DNA of 64,000 nt from contig DUSS01000027.1 of the NCBI GenBank assembly GCA_012842495.1, positions 103,251 through 167,250 of the forward strand, written 5' to 3'. A model generated the notes under the pieces. That model searched no databases, was not told the DNA's origin, and was given only the letters and a program-made list of their open reading frames with translations. How positions within the stretch are numbered: the first letter of the stretch is position 1; each line of letters opens with the position of its first letter. A program made the position numbers and the translations under genes. This DNA is from Candidatus Fermentithermobacillaceae bacterium (lineage in GTDB: Bacteria > Bacillota > Sulfobacillia > Fermentithermobacillales > DUSS01). This document shows positions 7,668-16,874 of this stretch, in pieces.

Positions 7668-10142
7668 GTGCTTCGACACCCGGTGCAGATTCGACCCGTA
7701 CGTGAGCCCAGAACCCGACCAGAGCCGCGATATGAGCGCCCTTGCGGTGTTGGTGACGCCCTTTCGAAGTGCTCTCCGCCCGACCCGGGCTCGAGGAGCT
7801 CTCTGCAAAGCGCCGGACCCGTATCACTCCGCTGCTGTTCCCGCAGTCGCCGGAGCGTCTGGATTCTGGTGCTGGTCGCAGCCTGGCTCACTGTGGGAGG
7901 GATCTCTGGCAACGTCCATTCTGCGCCCGCAGAGTTCGTTATCCCGGCAAGGTCCTCGTTCACACTAGGATCGTCGCCAACCGTTCAAAGCCGGGAGCCG
8001 GGAAAGCAAACCGGGCTCGAGACGGGTTCGAGAGACCTTGCCGACCTTCTTTATGCGGTCGGCGCCCGCCTCGCCCTGAGCGGTTGGGAACCGGAAATCA
8101 TCCCGTATTCCTGCGTGATTCGCACGCATGCCGCTCCTGACGAGACCGTTTGGTACAGAGTTTCCGGTGAAAACCTTCTCGCGAGAAAACCGGGACCGGT
8201 AAGAATCCTCGTGGTTGCCTCCGTGGACGGCGTTTTTCCCAGACCTGCTCTTTTTTCCGACGGGTCACCCGTGCATCCCGAGGATATGCTCCTGTACGTA
8301 GCTGGAGCCCTCGCCGAAAACGCTCAGGAAGGTGTCGCTTTTGCTCTGGTCAGCGGCAGTTTTCAGGGAGGCGCCGGCCTGGAGTCTCTCCTCAGAAAAG
8401 CTTATGTCGGAGAGTGCCAGGTGTTGATGCTGGAAGGAGTTTCATCCCGCGGCATGAGCGATGAGTTCGTTCGCACGCTCCTGCCAGGCCCCGCCACGCT
8501 CACGGGCAAGGCGCTCCTCGTCAGGTATCCTGACCACAACCACGAAACTGCCAGGCGCTATGCATTCAAACTGGCCACACAACTTAAGCAAGGCTTTCTC
8601 ACATCTTGTTCCTTAAAAACCGGTATCGACAGCTTGGTGCTGCTGGGAGGAAACCTGTACCAGGTCAAAACCAGATTCCTCAAATGGGTTGGTTTAGGTT
8701 CCGTCGCGTTGAGCCTGATTGCGTTGCTCGCATCCAACGCCGGCCGGTCGTGTCTGGCGGAACCCGGCGGTTTCCTGACCCTGGTCTCGTTCCTTTTCTG
8801 GCCTCTTCCGCCACTGCTCGCTCTGGGGGTATACGTTCGACTGTCAGGAGAACACCTGACCAGGGTGGGAACCATGAGGGTCGCGATGATGGTTCCGGTA
8901 TTGGCGCTATTCTCGTGGTACCTGGCGGGAAAGCATTTTGACAGAACTTCCGGTGAGCTCCAGCGGACGAACCGGAAAGCGCGACGTCTTTCGACCTTCT
9001 CCGATCCTCGACCGTTTGTCTGTCTCTTTCTCAGCGGTCTGGTGATCGGCGCCGTTCTGTCGCTTCCCTCGGGAGAGCATCATGTGTCTTCTCTGCCCCA
9101 GTACATCCTCGCTTTGCTCGGCTTTTTATTCTCTTTCTTCTTTTCGGCACTCCGGCGACGGCAATCCGGCCTCGTCGAGGCCACGGTCATCTGCGTTACG
9201 TCCGCCCCTGCAGTCGTCTTCCCTAACGCGTCCTGGGGGTGGGTGGGACTCCAGAGTGTCATAGCCGGTGTCGTCCGGCCCGACCGCGCAGCACTTGTTC
9301 CTTTCCTGGTGGCGTCGGCGATTGCTGCCGAGCTCAACCGGACTCTCAGGTCGAGGAAGGGCAGGCACGTGAGAAGACTGCCCAGGTACATTGGCATTCT
9401 GGCAAGCACGGTTGTCGTAGCCGCCCTCACCACGCTCGCCTGGATACTACCGCGGGGTATACCCGAAGAGATGATCCTCGTGGAACGAGTGTTTTCTTTC
9501 CGGTGCCTGTATGAGACATCTGGAACCGGGCCCCTTCCCAATATCAAAGTAGACCCTGAGATCGCATGGGCACGGTGGGACCCCCGTGGGGAGGATATCC
9601 GGCACTACCCCGGCGGAGATGAACCCGCACGTGGAAACCGGGCCTTAAGAGCTGTAACTTCGTGCTATCCGCTTTACGGAGAGCTCAGAGATTTCACGCA
9701 GAGGTGGGCCGATCTCAGTCTCTCCTATAGGGTCAAAGAGGTCGGCAGCGATACAGTAGTCATCGAGGTTACCTTAGCCGCGAATCTCATGAAAATGCCC
9801 ACGTTTTTGAAGGTGACCTTCGAAGAGGTTTCCCGTCCGCCGGTAGGAGCCGGAACGATGCGACGATCTCAGATTGACGGCTCGGACTTCCTCGGAATCC
9901 CCGGAGAGCTTCCCCGTGAAGCCGGTAGAAGGACATCTTTCATTCGATGGCGCCCCTACGAGCCGGCGGTAAAGTCAGTCTTCACGGTGTACATGTCCCC
10001 GGAGGCTACGGTGCGAGTGAGCGCTCAAGCTGTTTACGTAGGAGAAACGTATTCCGTATCCAGTCGAGGTGCCTCTAACGACCTGCCCACTACCCGGACG
10101 ACGGTACTTTCTTCATGGGAGGAGACGCTGGAGATTCCGTGA
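7668..10142 (+). CDS. Large membrane protein with a degenerate M28 peptidase-like domain
   Basis: 824 aa, no family recognised with certainty. The GTG at 7668 is well supported by GGAGGG eight bases upstream. Residues 1-60 are Arg-rich; a signal anchor lies at about 63-83. Residues 120-255 resemble the M28 metallopeptidase fold. ENLLARKPGPVRILVVASVD aligns with QNVIARAGEPGGVKVCVVAH of the true M28 protease encoded at 44606. SDGSP (197-201) matches the NDNAS loop, and VSGSFQGG matches ATGCEE. The zinc histidine is Ser185 and the Glu-Glu pair is Gln-Gly, so catalysis is unlikely. About nine hydrophobic segments follow (335-600), then a C-terminal extracytoplasmic domain of about 210 residues. 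The layout recalls M28 proteins with a multi-helix tail; a binding or scaffold role is inference. Confidence 0.6.
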   Translation: MLRHPVQIRPVREPRTRPEPRYERPCGVGDALSKCSPPDPGSRSSLQSAGPVSLRCCSRSRRSVWILVLVAAWLTVGGISGNVHSAPAEFVIPARSSFTLGSSPTVQSREPGKQTGLETGSRDLADLLYAVGARLALSGWEPEIIPYSCVIRTHAAPDETVWYRVSGENLLARKPGPVRILVVASVDGVFPRPALFSDGSPVHPEDMLLYVAGALAENAQEGVAFALVSGSFQGGAGLESLLRKAYVGECQVLMLEGVSSRGMSDEFVRTLLPGPATLTGKALLVRYPDHNHETARRYAFKLATQLKQGFLTSCSLKTGIDSLVLLGGNLYQVKTRFLKWVGLGSVALSLIALLASNAGRSCLAEPGGFLTLVSFLFWPLPPLLALGVYVRLSGEHLTRVGTMRVAMMVPVLALFSWYLAGKHFDRTSGELQRTNRKARRLSTFSDPRPFVCLFLSGLVIGAVLSLPSGEHHVSSLPQYILALLGFLFSFFFSALRRRQSGLVEATVICVTSAPAVVFPNASWGWVGLQSVIAGVVRPDRAALVPFLVASAIAAELNRTLRSRKGRHVRRLPRYIGILASTVVVAALTTLAWILPRGIPEEMILVERVFSFRCLYETSGTGPLPNIKVDPEIAWARWDPRGEDIRHYPGGDEPARGNRALRAVTSCYPLYGELRDFTQRWADLSLSYRVKEVGSDTVVIEVTLAANLMKMPTFLKVTFEEVSRPPVGAGTMRRSQIDGSDFLGIPGELPREAGRRTSFIRWRPYEPAVKSVFTVYMSPEATVRVSAQAVYVGETYSVSSRGASNDLPTTRTTVLSSWEETLEIP

Positions 10143-10205
10143 ACTATGCATGTGGCGGTGCCGGAGTTCGCTACTTCGATGTTGCAGATTATCATCATTG
10201 GCACT

Positions 10206-11057
10206 CTATTTCTGACTCCACCCGAGAGCTTTGAAAGCCCACGGCGCCCCGAAACTAACCCAAATGCCCGCCACGGCGTACCGGAGGACGTGCATGAGCC
10301 CCAGGTCGGGCAACACCGCCTTCAGCCCCATCCGAACGACCAGGAATCCCGCCATCCCCAGAAGCACCTTAGCTACTTGGACGAGAAGCGGGGCTTTTTC
10401 ATCCCAGCCAACGAGACTTTCTTCAAGCACGCGTCCGATGGGTAGACCTATGAGCAATCCTACCAGCATGTGAACATCGCCGGTATGGTGTATCGAATAG
10501 AGGACCAAAGGAGCGACAACCGCACCAGCGATGCGGACATACGCAGGTAGCCTTAACCGTTCCAATAACCTGCCGCCGAAAGATCCCAGGACAACCAGGG
10601 CCACGCCTATTACTATTCCACCTGCAACGTCGCTGGGCCAGTGGACGTTGAGGTAAATCCGGGATAGGGAAACCAGAATCACAACCAGGGAGGCGACGAC
10701 CCAGAACCACTTCTTCCTCACCTCTGTGGCAAGGTAGCCCCAAAAAGTAGTGGAGCCCTGGGCATGCCCGCTGGGGAAGGCGTATCCGCCGCCCGTTTCT
10801 GGATGTATGACCCTGACCGTTCCCGTAGGCGACGGCCGTGGTATCGCCAGGGCGTACTTAACAGCGCTGTTTAACCACATCGACAGGAGAAAGATGATTC
10901 CCAGCCGGTAGCCGGTACGTTTGGACCATGCCCAGTAAATGATGGGTAAGGCAATCGTATAGAAGAGCTCCGAACCAAGGTTCGTAACTATGTAGGCCAA
11001 GGCATCCATGCCCGGTGAACTCCATCTTTGAAGAAACTCCGCCCATGAAGTGGTCAC
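10206..11057 (-). CDS. PAP2 superfamily membrane phosphatase
   Basis: 283-aa integral membrane lipid phosphatase, such as an undecaprenyl-diphosphate or phosphatidate phosphatase. All three PAP2 signatures are present: KYALAIPRP (K-x6-RP), FPSGH, and SRIYLNVHWPSD (SR-x5-H-x3-D). The active site would face outside the membrane. Hydrophobic segments surround these motifs and continue after them for another four helices, a longer tail than minimal PAP2 enzymes. The GTG at 11057 follows AAGGTGA. It is convergent with the large membrane protein, with a 63-base gap and no clear terminator. The substrate cannot be told from sequence. Confidence 0.88.
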   Translation of the reverse strand: MTTSWAEFLQRWSSPGMDALAYIVTNLGSELFYTIALPIIYWAWSKRTGYRLGIIFLLSMWLNSAVKYALAIPRPSPTGTVRVIHPETGGGYAFPSGHAQGSTTFWGYLATEVRKKWFWVVASLVVILVSLSRIYLNVHWPSDVAGGIVIGVALVVLGSFGGRLLERLRLPAYVRIAGAVVAPLVLYSIHHTGDVHMLVGLLIGLPIGRVLEESLVGWDEKAPLLVQVAKVLLGMAGFLVVRMGLKAVLPDLGLMHVLRYAVAGIWVSFGAPWAFKALGWSQK

Positions 11058-11261
11058 TGCGCGTCACCTTCCTGTCGAAACTCTGACAAAGCCTGCGTTC
11101 GGTGCACACCGAACCGGTAGTAGATTCACATTACGGCAGGCGCCCTCTGGGAGAACCCACCGTCACAGCAACAACCGGAAAAGGATACAACATGCTCCGG
11201 CCACTGGACACGGTGGGACCCGCGCGCTCGGCCACCACCTGTACAGTACCGGGGCCTCGAA

Positions 11262-12452
11262 TCACCGGGCCATCGAATAGATTTCTTGGGCTCGAGCTAC
11301 ACCAGCTCCCCGGGGAACCTTAATGCCCTCTTCGACGAGGACGCATTCCACGGCCGTGAGCAGCGTAAGGACGACCGGTTTTGTCGAGTTGGTTCCCATC
11401 AGTCCTATTCGCCACACTTTGCCCTTGAACTTTCCCAGCCCTCCGCCCACCTCGATCCCGAATTCATCGAGGAGCTTCTTCCTCGCCCTGGCGTCGTCAA
11501 GGCCCTCGGGCAGGAACACCGTGGTCAAGCTGGGAAGCCGGTACTCGGGTTGCACCACGAGATTAAGCCCCATCGCCTCGAGGCCCGCGACCAGCGCTTG
11601 TTGGTTCAAACGGTGTCTGCGCCACCGGGCCTCCAGCCCTTCCTCTTTGATGATCCTCAGCGCCTCGTTAAGAGCGTAAATCATGTTCACGGGTGCGGTG
11701 TGATGGTAGAACCTCTCAGAGCCCCAGTACCGCTCTATCATCGACAGGTCGAGGTACCAGCTCTGGCATCTCGTCTTGCGGTTCTTGATGAAGTTCAACG
11801 TGTCGTCGTTTACCGTCACGGGAGCCAGACCCGGAGGACAGCTCAAGCACTTCTGAGTGCCCGAATAGACGAAATCGAGTCCCAGTTCGTCCACGGGGAC
11901 TTTCATACCCCCGAGGGAAGTCACGGCGTCCACAACGATCCTCATCCCCGCTTCGTGGGCGATGCGGGCGATTTCGTCGAGAGGTTGCAGAACCCCGGTG
12001 GATGTTTCCGCGTGCACGATCCCTACGACCTTAGCATGCGGGTTGAGCTTCACCGCCTTTCTCAGATCGTCCGGATCTACTGGCGAACCCCACGGGGCAT
12101 CCACTCTGACCACGTGAGCTCCGGCCCTCGTCGCCACATCCACCATGCGCTCCCCGAATACCCCCGCCACGCAGATGATGGCGGTGTCGCCCGGTTCCAA
12201 CGTGTTTACGATAGCTGCTTCCATTCCGGCGGAACCGGTTCCCGATACCGGTATGGTCAGGCGGTTTTTTGTGGTAAAGACGTAACGCAAAAGCTCGGTG
12301 GTTTCGTCCATTATCGAAACGAAGTCGGGATCAAGATGCCCCAGAGTCGGCTCAGAGAGCGCCCGCAATACGCGGGGATCGGGGTTGCTGGGTCCAGGAC
12401 CCAAAAGAAGTTTCGGCCGTGTGGGCCTTTGCACCGTTTCTCTGTCCGGCAT
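11262..12452 (-). CDS. Class V aminotransferase (alanine/serine-glyoxylate or serine-pyruvate type)
   Basis: 396-aa PLP enzyme. Near the N terminus is LLGPGPSNPDPRVLRA, the family opening, and SGTGSAGMEAA contacts the cofactor phosphate. IVHAETSTGVLQPLDEIA and VVDAVTSLGGMKVPVDELG hold the cofactor Asp, and YSGTQKCLSCPPGLAPV carries the Schiff-base lysine. Length and motifs fit the alanine-glyoxylate/serine-pyruvate aminotransferase group; some members act in purine catabolism or on phosphonates. No neighbour fixes the substrate. ATG with GGGAGAAG upstream. Confidence 0.9.
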   Translation of the reverse strand: MPDRETVQRPTRPKLLLGPGPSNPDPRVLRALSEPTLGHLDPDFVSIMDETTELLRYVFTTKNRLTIPVSGTGSAGMEAAIVNTLEPGDTAIICVAGVFGERMVDVATRAGAHVVRVDAPWGSPVDPDDLRKAVKLNPHAKVVGIVHAETSTGVLQPLDEIARIAHEAGMRIVVDAVTSLGGMKVPVDELGLDFVYSGTQKCLSCPPGLAPVTVNDDTLNFIKNRKTRCQSWYLDLSMIERYWGSERFYHHTAPVNMIYALNEALRIIKEEGLEARWRRHRLNQQALVAGLEAMGLNLVVQPEYRLPSLTTVFLPEGLDDARARKKLLDEFGIEVGGGLGKFKGKVWRIGLMGTNSTKPVVLTLLTAVECVLVEEGIKVPRGAGVARAQEIYSMAR

Positions 12453-12562
12453 GGTTACTTCTCCCTTCCAGGATTATCGGCGCGAGATACCCGCGCGGGG
12501 AGTCCCGGGCCCGGGTGATGTCAGCTAACCAGGTATCAGCACGAGCATCCCGGCGAACATCG

Positions 12563-14374
12563 TCACCGTGCCGCCGCGTTCCCCAGCGGGTTGCCGCTGA
12601 ATTGTTTTTCGTAAAGATCCTTATAGAGTCCTCCTTGCGCCAGAAGTTCCTCGTGCGTACCGGTCTGGACAACCCGCCCACCGTCGATGACGTAGATGCG
12701 ATCCGCGTTTCTGATGGTCGACAGCCTGTGAGCTATCACGAACGACGTCCTGCCCTTGAGGAGACGCTCCAGAGCTTTCTGAATGAGAAGCTCCGTGTAC
12801 GAGTCCACCGAAGACGTCGCTTCGTCGAGAATGAGGATTCGGGGATCGGCCAGGAGAGCTCTGGCGAAGGCCAGAAGCTGCCGCTGCCCCACGGAAAGCC
12901 TGGAACCTCTTTCTCCGACTTGCGTCTGGTAACCGTCGGGCATCCGGGATATGAACTCGTCGGCGCCAACCAACCGGGCCGCTTCTTTAACTTCCTCGTC
13001 GGTAGCATCGAGTTTCCCATACCGGATGTTTTCCATTATGGTTCCGGAGAAAATAAACGTGTCCTGAAGGACGATACCCATATGCTTTCTCAAAGAGGCG
13101 ATGGCGATGTCCCTGATATCCACTCCATCGATGAGCACAGCTCCTGAAGTGACGTCGTAGAAGCGGCACAAGAGGCTGATGATAGTGCTTTTGCCTGCCC
13201 CCGTGGGACCCACTAGAGCGATGGTCTCACCGGGCCGAGCTTCAAGGTTCACGTCGTGGAGCACGGGCAAGTCCTTCTGGTACTCAAAGGTGACGTTCTT
13301 GAATTCGACGCGCCCAGCCACATCCGAAAGCCAGATCGCACCGGGCCTGTCTTTGACGTTTGGCTCCCAGTCCAGGACCTCAAATACCCTCTCGGCCGAG
13401 ACTGCACCCTGAAGGATCAGGTTGTATATTTCGCTCAATTCCCGAACGGGCCAGAAGAACCTCGTGACGTACTGGAGAAATGCCCACAGGGTCCCCACCG
13501 TGATGGCCGCATCTCCCCAGGACATGCGCAGTCCACCGTAGTAAACGACGGTCGCCGTACCGATAGCTCCGATGACCTCTACCAGCGGGAAAAAGAGCGC
13601 ATGAAGAGTCTGAGCTTCCATGTTCGCCTGGAAGTTTCGCATGTTCGTCTCGCTGAACCTGTCCATGTTCACGTCTTCGCGCGAAAAAGCCTGCACAATC
13701 CTCATGCCGGAGATGGACTCCTGCAGGTTGGCGTTGACGTCAGCGATCCTGCGACGAACCTTGTGGTAGGCCCTGGTCATCCTGAACCTCAAGGACCACA
13801 CCGTCACGAACAACAAAGGAAGGGTGATGAAACTCACCAAAGCTAGCCTGTAGTTGACACGCAGCATGATGTACATAATACCCACGAGGCTGAGTACGTC
13901 GCTTAAGAGGTTGATGACTCCTCCGGTGATGAGCTCATTTAACGCATCGATATCGCTGGTAAGACGGGACATAATCCTTCCCGCCTGCATGCGATCGTAG
14001 AAGTCAAGCCCGAGGTCCTGGAGGTGCACGAACATCCTGCGCCGCATGAGAAAGAGAATCCGCTGACCCGTCCAGGACATGATATAAGTCTGAGAGTACC
14101 TGAGAACAGCTATGGAAGCTTGGATGAGGACGTAAACCAGGATAATGCGGTTGAGTCCGTCCCAATCGTGGGCGGGGATGTAGATATCCAGAGCCTGTCT
14201 TGTGAGGAGCGGCCCTATGAGGCCGAGCACGGTTATGGCTACAACCAAACACATGGCCAGGATGAGGTAGCCGGCGTAAGGCTTTACGAATTCCTTCAAC
14301 CGGCCCATGTGCTTGAACTGCACATCCTTTAAACTCAGGTCTCCGGTATCGAGCCCGGGTCCGTGAAAATGCAT
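12563..14374 (-). CDS. ABC exporter half-transporter, ATP-binding/permease (second of a pair)
   Basis: 603 aa: six membrane helices (about residues 30-330) fused to an ATPase domain, the layout of multidrug and lipid exporters. Nucleotide-binding motifs: Walker A GPTGAGKST, signature LSVGQRQLLAFARALL, Walker B ILILDEATSSVD with the catalytic Glu, and H-loop VIAHRLST. It begins two bases after the stop of the preceding half-transporter, so both are translated from one message and probably form a heterodimer of the YheI/YheH (BmrC/BmrD) kind. The signature Ser-Val-Gly is a small departure from Ser-Gly-Gly. Confidence 0.92.
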   Translation of the reverse strand: MHFHGPGLDTGDLSLKDVQFKHMGRLKEFVKPYAGYLILAMCLVVAITVLGLIGPLLTRQALDIYIPAHDWDGLNRIILVYVLIQASIAVLRYSQTYIMSWTGQRILFLMRRRMFVHLQDLGLDFYDRMQAGRIMSRLTSDIDALNELITGGVINLLSDVLSLVGIMYIMLRVNYRLALVSFITLPLLFVTVWSLRFRMTRAYHKVRRRIADVNANLQESISGMRIVQAFSREDVNMDRFSETNMRNFQANMEAQTLHALFFPLVEVIGAIGTATVVYYGGLRMSWGDAAITVGTLWAFLQYVTRFFWPVRELSEIYNLILQGAVSAERVFEVLDWEPNVKDRPGAIWLSDVAGRVEFKNVTFEYQKDLPVLHDVNLEARPGETIALVGPTGAGKSTIISLLCRFYDVTSGAVLIDGVDIRDIAIASLRKHMGIVLQDTFIFSGTIMENIRYGKLDATDEEVKEAARLVGADEFISRMPDGYQTQVGERGSRLSVGQRQLLAFARALLADPRILILDEATSSVDSYTELLIQKALERLLKGRTSFVIAHRLSTIRNADRIYVIDGGRVVQTGTHEELLAQGGLYKDLYEKQFSGNPLGNAAAR

Positions 14375-14376
14375 GT

Positions 14377-16143
14377 TTACCGTCCCTCCCTCGCCGCGTC
14401 CGCAATGCCCTCGAGCTCCTCTTGTGGCTTGAACTGTAGGTTATAGATGGCGGTGTATATTCCGCCGAGTTTCAGAAGTTCTTCGTGGGTTCCCTGCTCA
14501 ACAATGCGTCCGCGATCCAGCACGATGATGCGGTTGGCGTTTCTCACCGTCGAAAGCCTTTGAGCGATGATGAAAGACGTTCTGTCTTTCAGGAGTTTCG
14601 AAAAAGCCTCCTGGATGCGCATCTCGGTTTCCACGTCTACGCTGGAAGTGGACTCATCAAGTAGCAGGATCCTGGCATCCATTAGGAGTGCCCTGGCTAT
14701 CGCTACCCTCTGCTTCTGTCCTCCGGAAAGCCCGACCCCGCGCTCCCCGATGATCGTGTTGTATCCATCCGGGAGGCTTTCGATGAACTCGGCAATGTGG
14801 GCCGCTTCGGCAGCCCGTTTCACTTCTTCCAACGAAGCTTGGGGCTTGCCGTACGCGATGTTATCCCGTAACGAAGCGGAGAAGAGGAAAGTTTCCTGGG
14901 TCACCACGCCTATTTGCCGCCGCAAGCTGTCCAGGGTGACGTCCCTGATATCCACGCCGTCGATGAGAATCCGCCCGCCGGTGACGTCGTAAAACCTGGG
15001 TATGAGGTTAATGAGAGTGCTCTTCCCCGAGCCAGTACCCCCGAGGATAGCTATGGTTTCCCCGGGTTTCACGTCGAGGTTTATGTCTTCCAGCACCATG
15101 TGTTTACCGTCGTACGAGAAACTCACATTCTCGAAGGTCACTCGCCCTTTTATCCTCGGCATCGGCCGTGCCCCGGGCTTGTTTCTGACATCCGCCCTGG
15201 TGTCGAGAACCTCGTAAATTCTCTCTCCCGACGCTGCAGTCCGCTGGGCCAAGCTTACCCAGAAGCCGAGCATCCTGACGGGTGAAATGAGCTGCATCAC
15301 AAGCATACTGAAGGCGACCATTTCGCCGGGGGTAATCTCTCCCCTCATGACGCTTCTGCCCCCGTACCACAGAATGATGGCCAGGGAAAGCTCGGTTAAA
15401 AACCCCATCGTGGACTCGTAAAAGGCGGCGATCCTGCGGGTGCTAACGTTTTCACGCAGGAGAGCTTCGTTGTCCCGCTCAAACTTCTGGATCTCGTAAT
15501 CCTTTCTGGCGAACGCTTTGACCACCCTTTGACCCGTCACGTTTTCCTGAAGAGTGGCCGTGAGCACTGCGAGCTTTTGCTGAATTTCCCAGAACTTCGG
15601 CCTGATTTTGGTGGAGTATAGTCGAACCCTGTCGGCTAGGAACGGAACGGGTATCATTGCGATGAGGGTGAGCTTCCAATCTTTATCCATCATCACTCCA
15701 AAGGTGACGAGAAATGTCACCAACGATTGGATTATCTGCACAAGCCCGTTGGAGAAGAAACGCTGGAGCGTTTCCACGTCCGCCGTCACTCTCGACATAA
15801 GCTGGCCGGTCTGAGCTTTGTCGTAAAAGCTGAAGGACAGCTGCTGCAGGTGCTGGTACAGCCTGTTTCTCACGTCGAAGACGACCTTTTGCCCGCAGAG
15901 GGCCATGGTATACCGCTGGACGAAGCGGATACCGCCCTGAACCGCAACAGCTCCCACGATGGCAAGCGCACCGTATATCAGCAGGTTAAACTTTCCGGTG
16001 GCCAGGACATTGTCTATGACCCACTCCACGATGAGGGGCTGCAACACTCCCAGCCCTGAAATGACGAAGACGAGGGCGAGGGATAGCGCAAAGAGTTTCC
16101 AGTAGGGTTTTGCGAACTCCGTGAGTCTCAAGAGGACTTTCAT
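14377..16143 (-). CDS. ABC exporter half-transporter, ATP-binding/permease (first of a pair)
   Basis: 588 aa with six N-terminal helices and a C-terminal ATPase domain. Motifs: Walker A GGTGSGKST, signature LSGGQKQRVAIARALL, Walker B ILLLDESTSSVD. The switch position reads FIIAQRLST: the conserved H-loop histidine is glutamine, whereas the partner half has His. In heterodimeric exporters one ATP site is commonly degenerate, so this points to an asymmetric pair. Its ATG overlaps the stop codon of the AbrB-type gene upstream by four bases, indicating coupled translation. Cargo unknown. Confidence 0.92.
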   Translation of the reverse strand: MKVLLRLTEFAKPYWKLFALSLALVFVISGLGVLQPLIVEWVIDNVLATGKFNLLIYGALAIVGAVAVQGGIRFVQRYTMALCGQKVVFDVRNRLYQHLQQLSFSFYDKAQTGQLMSRVTADVETLQRFFSNGLVQIIQSLVTFLVTFGVMMDKDWKLTLIAMIPVPFLADRVRLYSTKIRPKFWEIQQKLAVLTATLQENVTGQRVVKAFARKDYEIQKFERDNEALLRENVSTRRIAAFYESTMGFLTELSLAIILWYGGRSVMRGEITPGEMVAFSMLVMQLISPVRMLGFWVSLAQRTAASGERIYEVLDTRADVRNKPGARPMPRIKGRVTFENVSFSYDGKHMVLEDINLDVKPGETIAILGGTGSGKSTLINLIPRFYDVTGGRILIDGVDIRDVTLDSLRRQIGVVTQETFLFSASLRDNIAYGKPQASLEEVKRAAEAAHIAEFIESLPDGYNTIIGERGVGLSGGQKQRVAIARALLMDARILLLDESTSSVDVETEMRIQEAFSKLLKDRTSFIIAQRLSTVRNANRIIVLDRGRIVEQGTHEELLKLGGIYTAIYNLQFKPQEELEGIADAAREGR

Positions 16144-16478
16144 TCCGGTTGCCTCCCGGTTTGCTTCAGCTCTCCCGGCGCCGAAGTTTTTTCCGAACGC
16201 CCTTCAGGTGTCGCGGAATCGCACCGGGACTTATCCGTTTCGTCCCTGGAAGATTCCTCGATAATCCTTCCCAGCTGGGTGATGGTGTCCGAAAGCATCC
16301 TGGTCACCTGGTCAGCTTTGACCAGAATGAGACTGTTGCCATGGTGGCTCAAAAAGACCATCACCTTGTCGCCGATGTCAATCCCGTAAGCTTTCCTGGC
16401 CTCCGCGGGAATGACTATCTGCCCGCGTTCGCCTACAGTCGCAGCACCGCAGAATTTCCCCCGTAAGATGTGGCTCAC
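16140..16478 (-). CDS. AbrB/SpoVT-type transcriptional regulator
   Basis: 112 aa. A swapped-hairpin DNA-binding domain is seen at residues 10-50: GAATVGERGQIVIPAEARKA followed by YGIDIGDKVMVFLSHHG. The C-terminal half is charged and Ser/Thr-rich (ESSRDETDKSR), with a short helix before it. The GTG at 16478 is preceded by a purine-rich GGAGGGAGGGGAGAG. It is the first gene of a three-gene operon with two half exporters, so a role as local regulator of that exporter is likely. Homologues often act as dimers on AT-rich promoters. Confidence 0.85.
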   Translation of the reverse strand: MSHILRGKFCGAATVGERGQIVIPAEARKAYGIDIGDKVMVFLSHHGNSLILVKADQVTRMLSDTITQLGRIIEESSRDETDKSRCDSATPEGRSEKTSAPGELKQTGRQPE

Positions 16479-16874
16479 GGTCTCTCCCCTCCCTCCGCCT
16501 CATGCGCTTATGCGTAACGCGCCGTGCCGGGCCGCGGTATGATATTGCACCGCATGAAATGTATGATCTATCAACCAAATCGCTCCGAGCTGAAGCTTCA
16601 TCCATATCACGAGAATCCTACCATTGAATCTTTCGTGCGTCAAGTATCTCGCACTACGAAATAATGACGAGGTTAGAGCCGGCGCCCATCTGCGCAAACT
16701 ATCCACCGACGCAAGAGGGCGACCGCCCGCGGATGAACTGAGTCCGCCTTTTGCACCACAGAGGGCGGCGGCCGGGGAGGCGTGGCAAGTCACTGAAAAA
16801 GACCTCAACCAAGGAGGAAACTATAGAGTAGGAGCGATCTCCCGGTCAAGCGGGCGCGGCAAGACCGAGGATGG
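16479..16874. other. Divergent intergenic region, 396 bases
   Basis: Lies between the AbrB-exporter operon (minus) and the membrane serine protease (plus). It has a moderately AT-rich stretch around 16540-16670 where both promoters would be expected, and AAGGAGG near 16815 that is not followed by an open frame. No structured RNA is supported (see the rejected item). Confidence 0.4.

Noticed and set aside
16686..16745. c-di-GMP-I riboswitch-like words GCGCAAACT and GACGCAAGAGG
   Set aside because: Only eight bases separate the two words, too few for the P1b hairpin, and the later tetraloop-receptor and GGGTTACCG-like parts are missing.
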